DNA from: an uncultured Bacillaceae bacterium
GTDB taxonomy: Bacteria; Bacillota; Bacilli; Bacillales; Pradoshiaceae
Direction of reading: 5' to 3'
DNA length: 25,006 nt
Assembly (NCBI GenBank): GCA_904501845.1
Contig: CAJGCH010000008.1
Span: 1 to 25,006, forward strand
In this document: positions 1 through 7,722 of the stretch, in pieces
How positions within the stretch are numbered: position 1 is the stretch's first letter
How the letters are laid out: the number at the start of each line of letters is the position of its first letter
Notes under the pieces: generated by a model
The model's input: the letters and a program-made list of their open reading frames with translations, nothing else
Told to the model about the DNA's origin: nothing
The model's database searches: none
Position numbers and translations under genes: made by a program

Positions 1-2085
1 GATTCCCTGTGAGGTCAGGATGATGGAGGAGGCAAGCTTATGCCGCTGCTTTTTCTCCTCATAGCTCGCATTCGGGTTCGTCAGCTCAAGCTTATCCCAC
101 AGAGTATGGTTGTCATGTGCCTCAACATAGGTTAGCACCTGTTCAGGGTCGCGATAGGTTGAGAGACTGCGATCATAATCAAGTCCGGCAGTAATGCCTT
201 TCTTGATTCGTTCTTCCATATTGGCCTTTCCATTGATGAAGCCGTTATCCTGGTCAAGGAAGACACTCCCCTTGAGGCCGTCGCGGATATCGTCATTGAA
301 GTGGGCAATGCCCGGCATCTTTTCTGCATTTTTCTGGTTCGCTTTTTGATCAGGCGCTAGCGGTGTATTCAAGTCCCATCCCTCGCCATGCACGATGAAG
401 GTTGGGTCAATACGCTTTAATTCCTTGCGGACGAGGTTCATCGTTTCGACATCATGAATCCCCATTAAATCGAAACGGAAACCGTCTAGCTTATATTCCC
501 TTGCCCAGTAGGTTGACGAGTCAATAATAAACTTTTGCATCATCTTGCGCTCTGAGGCAGTGTCATTTCCGACACCTGTCCCATTGGCTAATGTCCCATC
601 CTCATTGTAGCGATAGTAATAGCCTGGAACTAATTTATGGAAGTTTGATTCAGCTGCATCAAACATGTGGTTATAGACAACATCCATCACTACTCGAAGG
701 CCTTCCCCGTGAAGGGTTTGGACCATCTGTTTCAATTCCTTTATTCTTACCGCAGGGTCATAAGGATTAGTTGAATAAGAGCCCTCCGGCACATTAAAGT
801 TCTGCGGATCATAGCCCCAATTGTATTGGGCTTGGTCAAGCTTCGTTTCATCTACCGTTTTATAATCATAGATTGGCAGGAACTGAACATGCGTGACTCC
901 GAGGGACTTAATATGATCAAGGCCTGTCGGCAGCCCATTCGGCCCCTTTGTTCCAGTCTCTGTCACCCCCAGGAACTTCCCTTTTTGCTTGATGCCGCTC
1001 TCAGGCTGAATAGACAGGTCACGTACATGCAATTCATAGATAATGGAGTCTTCCGGATTACTCAGTTTGGGCTTTTTATGCTTCGCCCATCCCTTTGGGT
1101 CGGTTTTGGAGAGATTGATGACCGCTCCCTTTACTCCATTGACGGAGGCTGCACGCACGTAAGGATCAACAGCTTCATTCCACTTATCGCCGATTTTGAC
1201 TTTATATGTGTAAAGGAGACCATCATGATTTCCGTGCAGCTTAGCGGTCCATGTTCCTTTTTCTCCTTTTTTCATTGTTATTTCTTTGCCTGTTTTGTCA
1301 TCCCATTTCTTATAGACGACAAGCTTGGCCTCTTGGGCAGTTGGGGCCCAAAGCCGGAATTTTGTCGAGTGACGGGAATAAGTGTTTCCAAGATCATCGC
1401 CATCATAATAATAAAGGCGGTCAAACTCTTTTGTTCGTACGATGTTTCCTAGCTCAACCCTCTGTTCTCCATAACCTTCAATCTTGACTTCGTAGGTACC
1501 GCGAACATCCAATCTTGCCTTCGTTTTGATTTTGAATTTATTCGTCTCAGAGCTATCGCCATCTGCCGGAATAACTTCTTTAATATCCGCACCACTCAGC
1601 TCGATTTCAGCATCTTTGATGTCTAGCGGACTATTCGTTGCCACGGTGATTTCATCAAAATCATCCATGGCGGCTTTCTTTATGGCAGGCTCATTGCTCG
1701 GTTCTGAATAGTAGACTTCCTCATCTCCTGACATTACCCACACCTCCGCTTTTCCATCTTCAAACTGTTCAATCCAGCGGTCGCCTCCATCCTTTTCCCA
1801 CGCATCAGTGCGGACAATAAAGCCGACTCTTTCATGCGTGCCATCTAAAGTAAAACGCGCTACCTTGCCAAATTCATCCTCCCCCGTAAATGGCCGAACA
1901 TGACCATCGAGGTTCTCCGCCCATACCCATAAATCCCAATCCTTCTCATTGCCGGCGGCTTCCTGATAGTGAATGGTGATCTCGGTTTTATCAGTTTCTG
2001 CCTGGATGTTCACTTGCGGGAAGATCGTGAATAAGAGACAGATGATTGCCATGAGGGCCGTTACTCTCTTCTTGTCAGAAAACAT
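1..2085 (-). CDS. pulA: Secreted type I pullulanase (partial, C-terminus outside window)
   Basis: Debranching enzyme that hydrolyses alpha-1,6 links of pullulan, amylopectin and limit dextrins outside the cell. The reading frame is open from the ATG at 2085 to the window edge, giving 695 visible codons. A signal peptide occupies residues 1-29 (cleavage near IQA-E). A CBM41-like starch-binding domain covers about 30-135, followed by further N-terminal beta domains and a GH13 barrel. The pullulanase signature YNWGYDP is at 421-427. GH13 catalytic residues are visible: nucleophile Asp539 (GFRFDLMG), acid/base Glu568 (HGEGWDLN) and transition-state Asp658 (EAHDNHTLWD). GAAAGGGAG lies 6 nt before the ATG. 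The C-terminal part of the barrel and any trailing domain lie beyond base 1. Upstream cre boxes suggest glucose repression. The gene is monocistronic as far as can be seen. Confidence 0.93.
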   Translation of the reverse strand, partial: MFSDKKRVTALMAIICLLFTIFPQVNIQAETDKTEITIHYQEAAGNEKDWDLWVWAENLDGHVRPFTGEDEFGKVARFTLDGTHERVGFIVRTDAWEKDGGDRWIEQFEDGKAEVWVMSGDEEVYYSEPSNEPAIKKAAMDDFDEITVATNSPLDIKDAEIELSGADIKEVIPADGDSSETNKFKIKTKARLDVRGTYEVKIEGYGEQRVELGNIVRTKEFDRLYYYDGDDLGNTYSRHSTKFRLWAPTAQEAKLVVYKKWDDKTGKEITMKKGEKGTWTAKLHGNHDGLLYTYKVKIGDKWNEAVDPYVRAASVNGVKGAVINLSKTDPKGWAKHKKPKLSNPEDSIIYELHVRDLSIQPESGIKQKGKFLGVTETGTKGPNGLPTGLDHIKSLGVTHVQFLPIYDYKTVDETKLDQAQYNWGYDPQNFNVPEGSYSTNPYDPAVRIKELKQMVQTLHGEGLRVVMDVVYNHMFDAAESNFHKLVPGYYYRYNEDGTLANGTGVGNDTASERKMMQKFIIDSSTYWAREYKLDGFRFDLMGIHDVETMNLVRKELKRIDPTFIVHGEGWDLNTPLAPDQKANQKNAEKMPGIAHFNDDIRDGLKGSVFLDQDNGFINGKANMEERIKKGITAGLDYDRSLSTYRDPEQVLTYVEAHDNHTLWDKLELTNPNASYEEKKQRHKLASSIILTSQGI

Positions 2086-2112
2086 GGTCAACTCCCTTTC
2101 ATCAATTTAATA

Positions 2113-2146
2113 GGCAAACGCTTGCACTAAAAGAAAGCGCTTTCCA
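2113..2146 (-). promoter_or_regulatory. Two cre/LacI-type operators upstream of the pullulanase
   Basis: GCAAACGCTTGC (2114-2125, near-palindrome) and GAAAGCGCTTTC (2133-2144, perfect palindrome) lie 19 bp apart, centre to centre, between the pullulanase start and its presumed promoter. A possible -10, TAGAAT on the minus strand, lies just upstream near 2156-2161. Both match the core of LacI/GalR-family sites: CcpA cre boxes, or operators of a maltose-type LacI regulator. Their position downstream of the -10 fits repression. Which regulator binds cannot be told from sequence. Confidence 0.65.
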
Positions 2147-2251
2147 CTACTTTCATTCTAGTAAATTGCACTATCCGACAAAAGATTATGTTTTCCCATA
2201 TTTTTCAAAATAATTTCAAGTAAACACAGCCTTTCTACCTATTATGAGTAT

Positions 2252-2286
2252 AAAGAAAACCCGATGCTGGTAAGCACCGGGCTTTC
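2252..2286 (-). terminator. Rho-independent terminator of the EIIC-like gene
   Basis: Stem CCCG-a-TGCT pairs with AGCA-c-CGGG around a GGTA loop (2260-2281). On the minus strand it is followed by TTTTCTTTA. It lies between the EIIC-like gene and the pullulanase, so the two are probably separate transcripts. Confidence 0.65.
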
Positions 2287-2427
2287 AGTTACGTTTCAAT
2301 CTTCCCAAACGTTATCCATTCATTATGCGATTTATTTACTCTGTTTCCCAAGTTTCGCCTTTCAAGTCTGTTACTTTATCCCATGAAATCTAAAGCGGCA
2401 TTCCTGTTTACTATGCCTATTCTACTA

Positions 2428-3456
2428 TCATTGCACTTCAAGCTTCAAATCACCAGGATGGACCTTGCCAGCCATTTTCAGCAAGCGATGGATTGAAACG
2501 GCAATCAGAACCGGCAGAACCATGCCAATTGCAACATATACGAGAAATACTCCCCATCCTTGGTTTGCCAATATATTAATTGGGGCAATCAAAGAGCTTA
2601 ATCCCATTCCCCCAAGCTCATACGGAACTTTAAAATCAAATACCATCGTGGCAATCGGTGCCGCTATAGCTGCGGCAGTGAATGCCGGGATGATGTAGAT
2701 TGGATTCTTAATTAGATTCGGAAACTGAACTTTTGGCGTAACAATAGATTGGGCCAGGAATCCTCCGAAATCATTATCCTTATAGGACATCGCTGTAAAG
2801 GCCACAAATTGAACAGTGCATCCGATTAATGCTGCTGCACTTGAAACAGGATCGAGCTGTAACGCTATTGCCAGAGCCGCTGAGGATGCGGGTGTCATCA
2901 ATAACAAGCTAAAGACTAATGAGAGAACAATCGAGCCAATAAGTGGAGATCCTTGTACAGATGAGGTGATTTGAGCGCTAATCCATGTTAGCAATGGCGT
3001 AGTCACAGCTGCCAGCCCAACACCTGAAATTCCCCCGACAAAGATTGCAGCAAGCGGAATGGCCATGATATCGAGTCTTGTCTTCCCAACCATCCTCTTA
3101 CCAACATATGTAGCGATAATAGCCGCTAATACGGCAGATATTGGCTGCCCCGTCACAATGGTAAAAGCCCCCTCTGCCGTCTTCTGAATGGCTGCTCCTC
3201 CTACTGATGAACAAGCCATCGCACTGAAGATAACCAAGGAATTCCCGCCGAGCTGATAGGCAATCCCGGCACCCAGAGCAGGAGCGAGCAATACCTTAGC
3301 CGCACCTCCGATTGTTAAGAACATTTGCCAATCAAAATATCCTCCAATGGATTCGAACAAAAGCCCAATTCCAAGTGTAACCAATACGGCATTCGCGATA
3401 CCTGTTGATGCTTTGTACATTCGGTCTATGATGTATTCTTTCCTGTTCACTTTCAT
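2428..3456 (-). CDS. PTS EIIC-like (PfoR-type) multi-pass membrane protein
   Basis: A 342-residue, very hydrophobic protein with about nine or ten membrane segments, rich in Gly/Ala/Ile. It resembles the EIIC_2 family (PF13303, which includes PfoR-type regulators), whose members look like PTS sugar permease domains but usually have no attached EIIA/EIIB. No phosphorylation domains are present and no PTS genes are next to it, so substrate and even transport activity are open. An ATG 75 nt further upstream (3531) is in frame, but it has no ribosome binding site and would add a polar, poorly conserved-looking leader. The ATG at 3456 is preceded by AAGGAATGGGAG and gives the usual start (MKVNRKEYIIDRM). 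It is divergent from the ABC transporter genes. Confidence 0.75.
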   Translation of the reverse strand: MKVNRKEYIIDRMYKASTGIANAVLVTLGIGLLFESIGGYFDWQMFLTIGGAAKVLLAPALGAGIAYQLGGNSLVIFSAMACSSVGGAAIQKTAEGAFTIVTGQPISAVLAAIIATYVGKRMVGKTRLDIMAIPLAAIFVGGISGVGLAAVTTPLLTWISAQITSSVQGSPLIGSIVLSLVFSLLLMTPASSAALAIALQLDPVSSAAALIGCTVQFVAFTAMSYKDNDFGGFLAQSIVTPKVQFPNLIKNPIYIIPAFTAAAIAAPIATMVFDFKVPYELGGMGLSSLIAPINILANQGWGVFLVYVAIGMVLPVLIAVSIHRLLKMAGKVHPGDLKLEVQ

Positions 3457-3705
3457 CGTCTCCCATTCCTTGTTGTTTAAAAATTCTGATAAATATAGAT
3501 AAAAATTACCTTTCCATCCATCCTTTATCATTTTCTTTAATATTTTGATATATTAACATATTTCTTGGAAAAAGAACATAATATTTTGATAATTTAATTA
3601 ATTTGTTGAAAATGGTCTTAATTTCAATTTTTATGACAAAATAGGAAAATTTCATTTTTTACCAAGTGAAAGAGATGATATATTATTACAGGGGGTGAAC
3701 TAAAT
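3457..3705. other. AT-rich divergent intergenic region
   Basis: About 250 bp, very AT-rich, between the EIIC-like gene (minus) and the ABC binding protein (plus). It must carry both promoters, but I could not pick a convincing -35/-10 pair or a riboswitch. The only clear element is the GGGGGTG ribosome binding site at 3691-3697. Confidence 0.5.
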
Positions 3706-4554
3706 TTGAAAACAGTTAAATCATGGATCAGCTTAATAGTTGTCTTAACAATTTTATCAGTCATCACTGCCTGTAATAATGAATCAAAGGAAACTAATAG
3801 TACAGAAAAGACTGCATGGGAAAACATCCAGGAAACTGGCGTTTTGAAGGTTGCGACATCAGGAACCCTCTTCCCAGCCTCTTATCATGATTCTGAATCC
3901 AATGAACTAACCGGGTATGATGTCGAGGTGGCAAAGGAACTGGCCAAGCGTCTGGATCTTGAAATCGAATTTACCGAAATGGCTTTCGATGGCATGCTTT
4001 CTTCCATTAATAGCGGGCAGGTTGATTTCGCAATCAATGACATTACCGTCACGGACGAACGGAAGGAAAAATTCGGGTTCACGGACCCGTATAAGCATTC
4101 TGTCGGGGCAGCCATCGTGCGCAAGTCTGACCAATCTGGCATAGACAGCCTCGAGGATTTAAAAGGAAAGAAAGCAGCTGGCGAGGCAACGACAACCTAT
4201 ATGGAGGTCGCCCGTTCCTACGGAGCGGAGGAAGTCATTTATGATAATGCGACCAATGATCAATACTTGCGCGATGTATCGACAGGACGCACCGATGTCA
4301 TCTTAAATGACTATTATACGCAGTCATTGGCTGTATCCTATTATTCAGACCTTGATATTATGGTACATCCAACCATTCGCTATAATCCGAGCAGCGCCTC
4401 CATCATTCTTAAGAAGGAGAATGAGGATATGCGCGATGCCTTCAATAAGGCTTTTAAGGAAATGAAGGATGACGGAACACTCACGAATTTATCGAAGCAA
4501 TTCTATAACGATGCTGACGTGAGTGAAGAAATCAAACTAGACGAAAGCAAGTAG
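3706..4554 (+). CDS. Amino-acid ABC transporter substrate-binding lipoprotein (SBP family 3)
   Basis: Extracytoplasmic binding protein of a polar amino acid or cystine-type importer, anchored to the membrane by lipid. It has 282 residues. The N-terminus is a lipoprotein signal with lipobox VITAC (Cys23). The mature part has family-3 features: ETGVLKVATSG at the start of lobe 1, LTGYDVEVAKELAKRL, and VDFAINDITVTDERKEKFGFTDPY, which is the usual ligand-pocket region. The start is TTG, chosen because GGGGGTG lies 8 nt upstream and the signal peptide begins there. The permease gene follows 2-8 nt after the stop. The ligand cannot be assigned from sequence alone. Confidence 0.88.
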   Translation: MKTVKSWISLIVVLTILSVITACNNESKETNSTEKTAWENIQETGVLKVATSGTLFPASYHDSESNELTGYDVEVAKELAKRLDLEIEFTEMAFDGMLSSINSGQVDFAINDITVTDERKEKFGFTDPYKHSVGAAIVRKSDQSGIDSLEDLKGKKAAGEATTTYMEVARSYGAEEVIYDNATNDQYLRDVSTGRTDVILNDYYTQSLAVSYYSDLDIMVHPTIRYNPSSASIILKKENEDMRDAFNKAFKEMKDDGTLTNLSKQFYNDADVSEEIKLDESK

Positions 4555-4562
4555 GGATGGGC

Positions 4563-5243
4563 ATGGAACAAATTCAATGGCAATATTTATTCAATCCCAG
4601 CCTGGCAGTCGAATCTCTGCCATATGTTTTAGAAGGACTGTGGAATACATTGTTCATCTCATTCATAAGCATGGCATTCGGCCTTGCGCTTGGGCTTTTC
4701 CTCGCTCTAGGACGCAGTTCGTCCAACTGGCTGCTGCGGATGCCTTCAAGTCTCTATATTTCATTTATGCGCGGGGTGCCCATTCTCGTCATCTTGTTCA
4801 TTCTCTACTTTGGCTTCCCGGTTATTGGGATTGAGTTCACGGCCTTGCAGGCAGCCGTGATTGGGTTCAGTCTAAATAGCGCCGCCTACATCGCTGAAAT
4901 CAATCGCTCTGCTATCAACGCTGTTGACCGAGGACAATGGGAGGCATCGACTTCACTAGGGCTTTCTTATTGGCAAACCTTGAGGGGCATTATTCTTCCT
5001 CAAGCCGTCCGGATTGCCCTCCCTCCCCTCTCTAATGTCATGCTTGATTTAATTAAAGCATCATCGCTCGCTGCCATGATTACCGTTCCGGAAATTTTCC
5101 AGCACGCGAAAATTGTTGGCGGACGTGAATTGGATTATATGACGATGTACATCCTCATCGCGCTGATCTACTGGGCCATTTGCTCGGTCGTATCTATTCT
5201 GCAAAGATATTTGGAGAAACGGGCAGAGGTTTTTCTGAGGTAA
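4563..5243 (+). CDS. Amino-acid ABC transporter permease (HisM/GlnP family)
   Basis: Inner-membrane permease, 226 residues from the ATG at 4563. It works with the preceding binding lipoprotein. It has the HisMQ-family fold: an N-terminal segment (GLWNTLFISFISMAFGLALG), then MRGVPILVILFILYFGFP, and the cytoplasmic EAA loop (EASTSLGLSYWQTLRGIILPQA) that docks onto an ATPase. An alternative ATG at 4557 is in frame, but the GGG at 4554-4556 fits the 4563 start better. No ATP-binding protein is encoded in the operon, which ends with a strong terminator. The pair must borrow an ATPase encoded elsewhere. Confidence 0.88.
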   Translation: MEQIQWQYLFNPSLAVESLPYVLEGLWNTLFISFISMAFGLALGLFLALGRSSSNWLLRMPSSLYISFMRGVPILVILFILYFGFPVIGIEFTALQAAVIGFSLNSAAYIAEINRSAINAVDRGQWEASTSLGLSYWQTLRGIILPQAVRIALPPLSNVMLDLIKASSLAAMITVPEIFQHAKIVGGRELDYMTMYILIALIYWAICSVVSILQRYLEKRAEVFLR

Positions 5244-5249
5244 GACAAG

Positions 5250-5307
5250 CTCCCTATCACCATTTTAGATTCCAGGCGAATCAAAAATGATGATAGGGAG
5301 TTTTTTT
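5250..5307 (+). terminator. Strong terminator of the ABC operon
   Basis: A long hairpin starts with CTCCCTATCA and closes with TGATAGGGAG. It has about 21 paired positions with two mismatches and a short loop near 5273-5277, followed by seven Ts (5301-5307). It closes the plus-strand operon. Confidence 0.88.
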
Positions 5308-5315
5308 GTCAAAAG

Positions 5316-5349
5316 AAAAAAGCATTCTAGAATATTTTCTAAAATGCTT
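5316..5349 (-). terminator. Terminator of the 58-residue ORF
   Basis: Stem AAGCATT-c-TAGAA pairs with TTTCTA-a-AATGCTT (5320-5332 with 5337-5349). On the minus strand it is followed by TTTTTTCTTTT. It lies directly after the stop of the small minus-strand gene and supports that gene being expressed. Confidence 0.8.
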
Positions 5350-5358
5350 CATCTCATC

Positions 5359-5535
5359 TTAATCAAGGCCAGGTACTTTTAAGATTGCGTACCGTTTTGC
5401 GATTAAATGCTTCAGTTGTTCAAGGTCTTCTAGCGTAGTTTTATTTTGAATATAATCTTTGATTACGGGGGAAATAGTAAGGGTTTCTTTTTGGGATTCT
5501 TTTTTCGCTTCTTTATCTCTTAGCTCCATTGTCAT
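5359..5535 (-). CDS. Small acidic/basic protein of unknown function, 58 aa
   Basis: I do not recognise this protein. It is short, charged and predicted soluble. The N-terminal half is rich in Lys/Glu (RDKEAKKESQKE). The C-terminal half is probably helical (TTLEDLEQLKHLIAKRYAILK). The start at 5535 was chosen because AGAAGG lies 5 nt upstream; an in-frame ATG at 5577 has no ribosome binding site. A dedicated terminator follows the stop. The size and charge could suit a small regulatory or interaction protein, but nothing in the sequence shows this. Confidence 0.6.
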   Translation of the reverse strand: MTMELRDKEAKKESQKETLTISPVIKDYIQNKTTLEDLEQLKHLIAKRYAILKVPGLD

Positions 5536-5678
5536 CGTTCCTTCTATGTGGTTTATATATTTATTATACAATGACAATGTTACACCTAGGTTTCTGTCCT
5601 TTTACATTTTTGACTAATCAGATTTCAATTAATGCATTTCTTATATCAGTAACGGAAATATGCAGTGAATTCTTAAGC

Positions 5679-5703
5679 AAAAAAAGACTGGGCTACACCC
5701 AGT
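5679..5703 (-). terminator. Terminator of the 51-aa membrane protein gene
   Basis: On the minus strand, ACTGGG-TGTAG-CCCAGT is followed by CTTTTTTTGC, immediately after the TAA of the small membrane protein gene. Confidence 0.85.
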
Positions 5704-5705
5704 AT

Positions 5706-5861
5706 TTACATAATACCTATTGCTAGATTATAAATAACTAATAAAGCGAATGATGCACCAATCAAATAGTATAATAGCTTTTTTCTTTTTTCCTTGGCTT
5801 TGACAGCTTCCTCATAATCACGATAGCCGGTTTGAATAGCATTTACCCAAACATCTCTCAT
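5706..5861 (-). CDS. Small single-pass membrane protein, 51 aa
   Basis: Too short for ordinary gene finders, but well supported. GGAGGTAACAG precedes the ATG at 5861, there is an open frame of 51 codons to TAA, and a classic terminator starts 2 nt later. The N-terminal 28 residues are cytoplasmic-looking and charged (MRDVWVNAIQTGYRDYEE, then KAKEKRKK). One hydrophobic helix (about residues 29-50, LLYYLIGASFALLVIYNLAIGI) ends the protein. The Lys/Arg cluster just before the helix predicts N-in topology. I do not recognise a family. Confidence 0.7.
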   Translation of the reverse strand: MRDVWVNAIQTGYRDYEEAVKAKEKRKKLLYYLIGASFALLVIYNLAIGIM

Positions 5862-6287
5862 CTGTTACCTCCATAAATTATGTATCAGGAACCTAATAAA
5901 CCCTGACTTGCTCAGAGAAGATTAACTGTGCTTGATAGGCTCTTTGAATCAAGCACACCTTCTTTCTGGGATATGTTTGTAATTTCCCTGATTATGAACA
6001 TCCTAAACCTGTTGGCATGTGCTTGAAACGAAACATGCGAATCCATCAAAAAGAGGCTGGGACAAAAGGCTTTAAAGCCAATGAAAAAAACTTTCGTTTA
6101 AAAATCTGATATAGAGTCTTAAAATTATTTTTAAATGTTAATGAACTTGTAATCATCCGGCTTTAGAAAAGGCGAAAATATAGAGGCACAATCATTTATG
6201 CACACGTAAGGCCAGCGAACAGGTATCAGCCAATTTTGGCTGTGATAACACCCAAAAGAGCTATTCAGGGAATACCCAAATAATAAA
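5862..6287. other. Non-coding region with inverted repeats
   Basis: About 425 bp without a convincing gene. It holds a 10-bp inverted repeat TGTGCTTGAT/ATCAAGCACA (5927-5936 and 5948-5957), a 12-bp palindrome GGCTTTAAAGCC (6068-6079), and the string AGAGGCTGGGACAAAA near 6051, which resembles a short sequence often scattered in Bacillaceae intergenic DNA. The promoter of the 51-aa gene should lie near 5870-5930. Confidence 0.4.
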
Positions 6288-6313
6288 AGAGACTGAAAAT
6301 AAAATCAGCCTCT
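6278..6313 (-). terminator. Terminator of the proline dehydrogenase gene
   Basis: On the minus strand, AGAGGCTGA pairs with TCAGTCTCT (one mismatch) across an AT-rich 8-nt loop, followed by TTTATTATTT. It lies 30 nt past the stop. Confidence 0.7.
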
Positions 6314-6342
6314 TGTCTCATTGTATCTATCTTATTAAACAG

Positions 6343-7314
6343 CTATTTCTTTTTTGTTAATCTCCCGAGGAGAAACGCACCTGCGGCTACACCAAGAACG
6401 ATGTTCGTTTTCTTGTTGAATACTTGCTTTGTTACAAGGTTAATGTTTTGCGGTCTTTCAGCAAGACGTCTCATGAAGTATCCATACCAATCGGTCCCGA
6501 AAGGAACATAGGTACAGAATTTATAGCCTTCTTTGGCAAGTTGATACTGAAGGTCTGTTCTGAACCCATAAAGCATTTGGAATTCAAACTTGTCTTTTGA
6601 GATATGATTTGCTTCGACAAATCGCTTCACATGCTCAATGATATGATGATCATGCGTGGCGATGGAAGTAAATTTGCCGTTCAGCAAATGATATTCAATC
6701 AGTTGGAGGAAGTTGTCATCAATGTCCCTTTTTTCTTGGTAGGCAACGTCCTTATTCTCATTATATGCACCCTTTACGATGCGAAGACGATAATCCTTTA
6801 AGCGCTCAATATCTTTTTGAGCTTGATAGAAGTATGCCTGAATGACCGTGCCTATATTGGGATAGGCTGGCGTCAGCTCCTCCAGTAAACGGAAGGATGG
6901 CTCTAGACGGTCATAGTTTTCCATATCAATATTAATGAACATCTCGTATCTGGAGGCAGCTTCGGCGATCTCCTTCAGATTGTCCAGACAGAATGCGTAA
7001 TCGATATCAAGCCCCAGCTGTGATGGCTTTAATGAGATATGAGCATCGACCTCGTTGTCATGAATGGCTTCAATAACCTGGATAATCTGTTCCTTCGCTT
7101 TAATCGCTTCCCCTTTATCGCTTACGAATTCGCCGAGGCTGTCAACGGTGCAGGAGATTCCCCGCCTGTTCAGCTCACGAATGCTTTCAATGGCTTCTTC
7201 AATTGTCGTGCCGGCGACAACAGCACTTGCCCCCATTTTTAATCCATATTTTTGTGCGGCTTGATTCAGGAAATGGTTCTCAGATAACGAAATAATAACA
7301 TCTTTCATTTTCAT
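6343..7314 (-). CDS. putB: Proline dehydrogenase (monofunctional, FAD-dependent)
   Basis: Oxidises L-proline to delta-1-pyrroline-5-carboxylate, passing electrons through FAD to the respiratory chain. It has 323 residues, the usual size of the monofunctional Gram-positive enzyme, forming a single PRODH barrel. Visible motifs are SLKPSQLG (94-101), a GAYNE segment near 182, ATHDHH near 219, FQMLYGFR, and the substrate carboxylate-binding YFMRRLAERP (about 279-288). An unusual tail is a hydrophobic stretch (about 303-317) ending in Lys residues, suggesting peripheral or C-terminal membrane anchoring. The start at 7314 was chosen because GAGGGG lies 9 nt upstream; an earlier in-frame ATG at 7341 has no ribosome binding site. 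No P5C dehydrogenase or proline permease is adjacent. Confidence 0.92.
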   Translation of the reverse strand: MKMKDVIISLSENHFLNQAAQKYGLKMGASAVVAGTTIEEAIESIRELNRRGISCTVDSLGEFVSDKGEAIKAKEQIIQVIEAIHDNEVDAHISLKPSQLGLDIDYAFCLDNLKEIAEAASRYEMFINIDMENYDRLEPSFRLLEELTPAYPNIGTVIQAYFYQAQKDIERLKDYRLRIVKGAYNENKDVAYQEKRDIDDNFLQLIEYHLLNGKFTSIATHDHHIIEHVKRFVEANHISKDKFEFQMLYGFRTDLQYQLAKEGYKFCTYVPFGTDWYGYFMRRLAERPQNINLVTKQVFNKKTNIVLGVAAGAFLLGRLTKKK

Positions 7315-7394
7315 ATTGCAGCACCCCTCGATTAACAGCATAGCCGTGCATTTTTTATCTCTTTCGATGGATATTTTTGGTTCATTCCCATTTC

Positions 7395-7424
7395 ATTTTA
7401 CCAAGTTACCGTTTAATCTGACAA
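7395..7424 (-). promoter_or_regulatory. Probable sigma-A promoter of the proline dehydrogenase gene
   Basis: On the minus strand, -35 TTGTCA (7419-7424), an 18-bp spacer and -10 TAAAAT (7395-7400). It lies about 80 bp before the start codon, with no competing gene in between. Confidence 0.5.
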
Positions 7425-7722
7425 ACTTATCAATGGATTATCCTACATTTTTTCGCACTTTCATTAAACTTATTCACAATTCTGGCCAGCGCGGTATATG
7501 TAAAAGACTGTTGGGCAGTTATGCCAGAAGAAAAGTGATGATACTTGAACAGAAAAGTTGGCCATACAAGTACCATAGATAGTTGGGTAAAATCATCAAG
7601 ATTTTTCCGGAACAAGTAAAAATAGCGCCATGCAACAGCATTAGCGCTTAAAGTTGAAACTTATCATACTAAAAGAACGTATACCAATTAATCCCACTGT
7701 ACAGAGAAAGGATGAAGATCAC
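7425..7722. other. Intergenic region between putB and the CxxC protein
   Basis: About 300 bp with no supported gene. An imperfect inverted repeat AGCGC-c-ATGC...GCAT-ta-GCGCT lies at 7624-7648. On the minus strand it is followed by TATTTTTAC, so it may be a weak terminator-like hairpin. I could not define the promoter for the following plus-strand gene. Confidence 0.4.

Noticed and set aside
826..1452. 208-aa open frame on the plus strand
   Set aside because: It lies antisense within the pullulanase gene, has no family features and no ribosome binding site; the minus strand encodes catalytic motifs here.
3706..5243. Transporter for 4-hydroxyphenylacetate
   Set aside because: The binding protein and permease belong to amino-acid families, and proline dehydrogenase and other unrelated genes separate them from the hpa island.
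7316..7615. Open frames of 61 and 88 codons on either strand upstream of putB
   Set aside because: They overlap each other and the putB promoter, and have no ribosome binding site or recognisable protein pattern.
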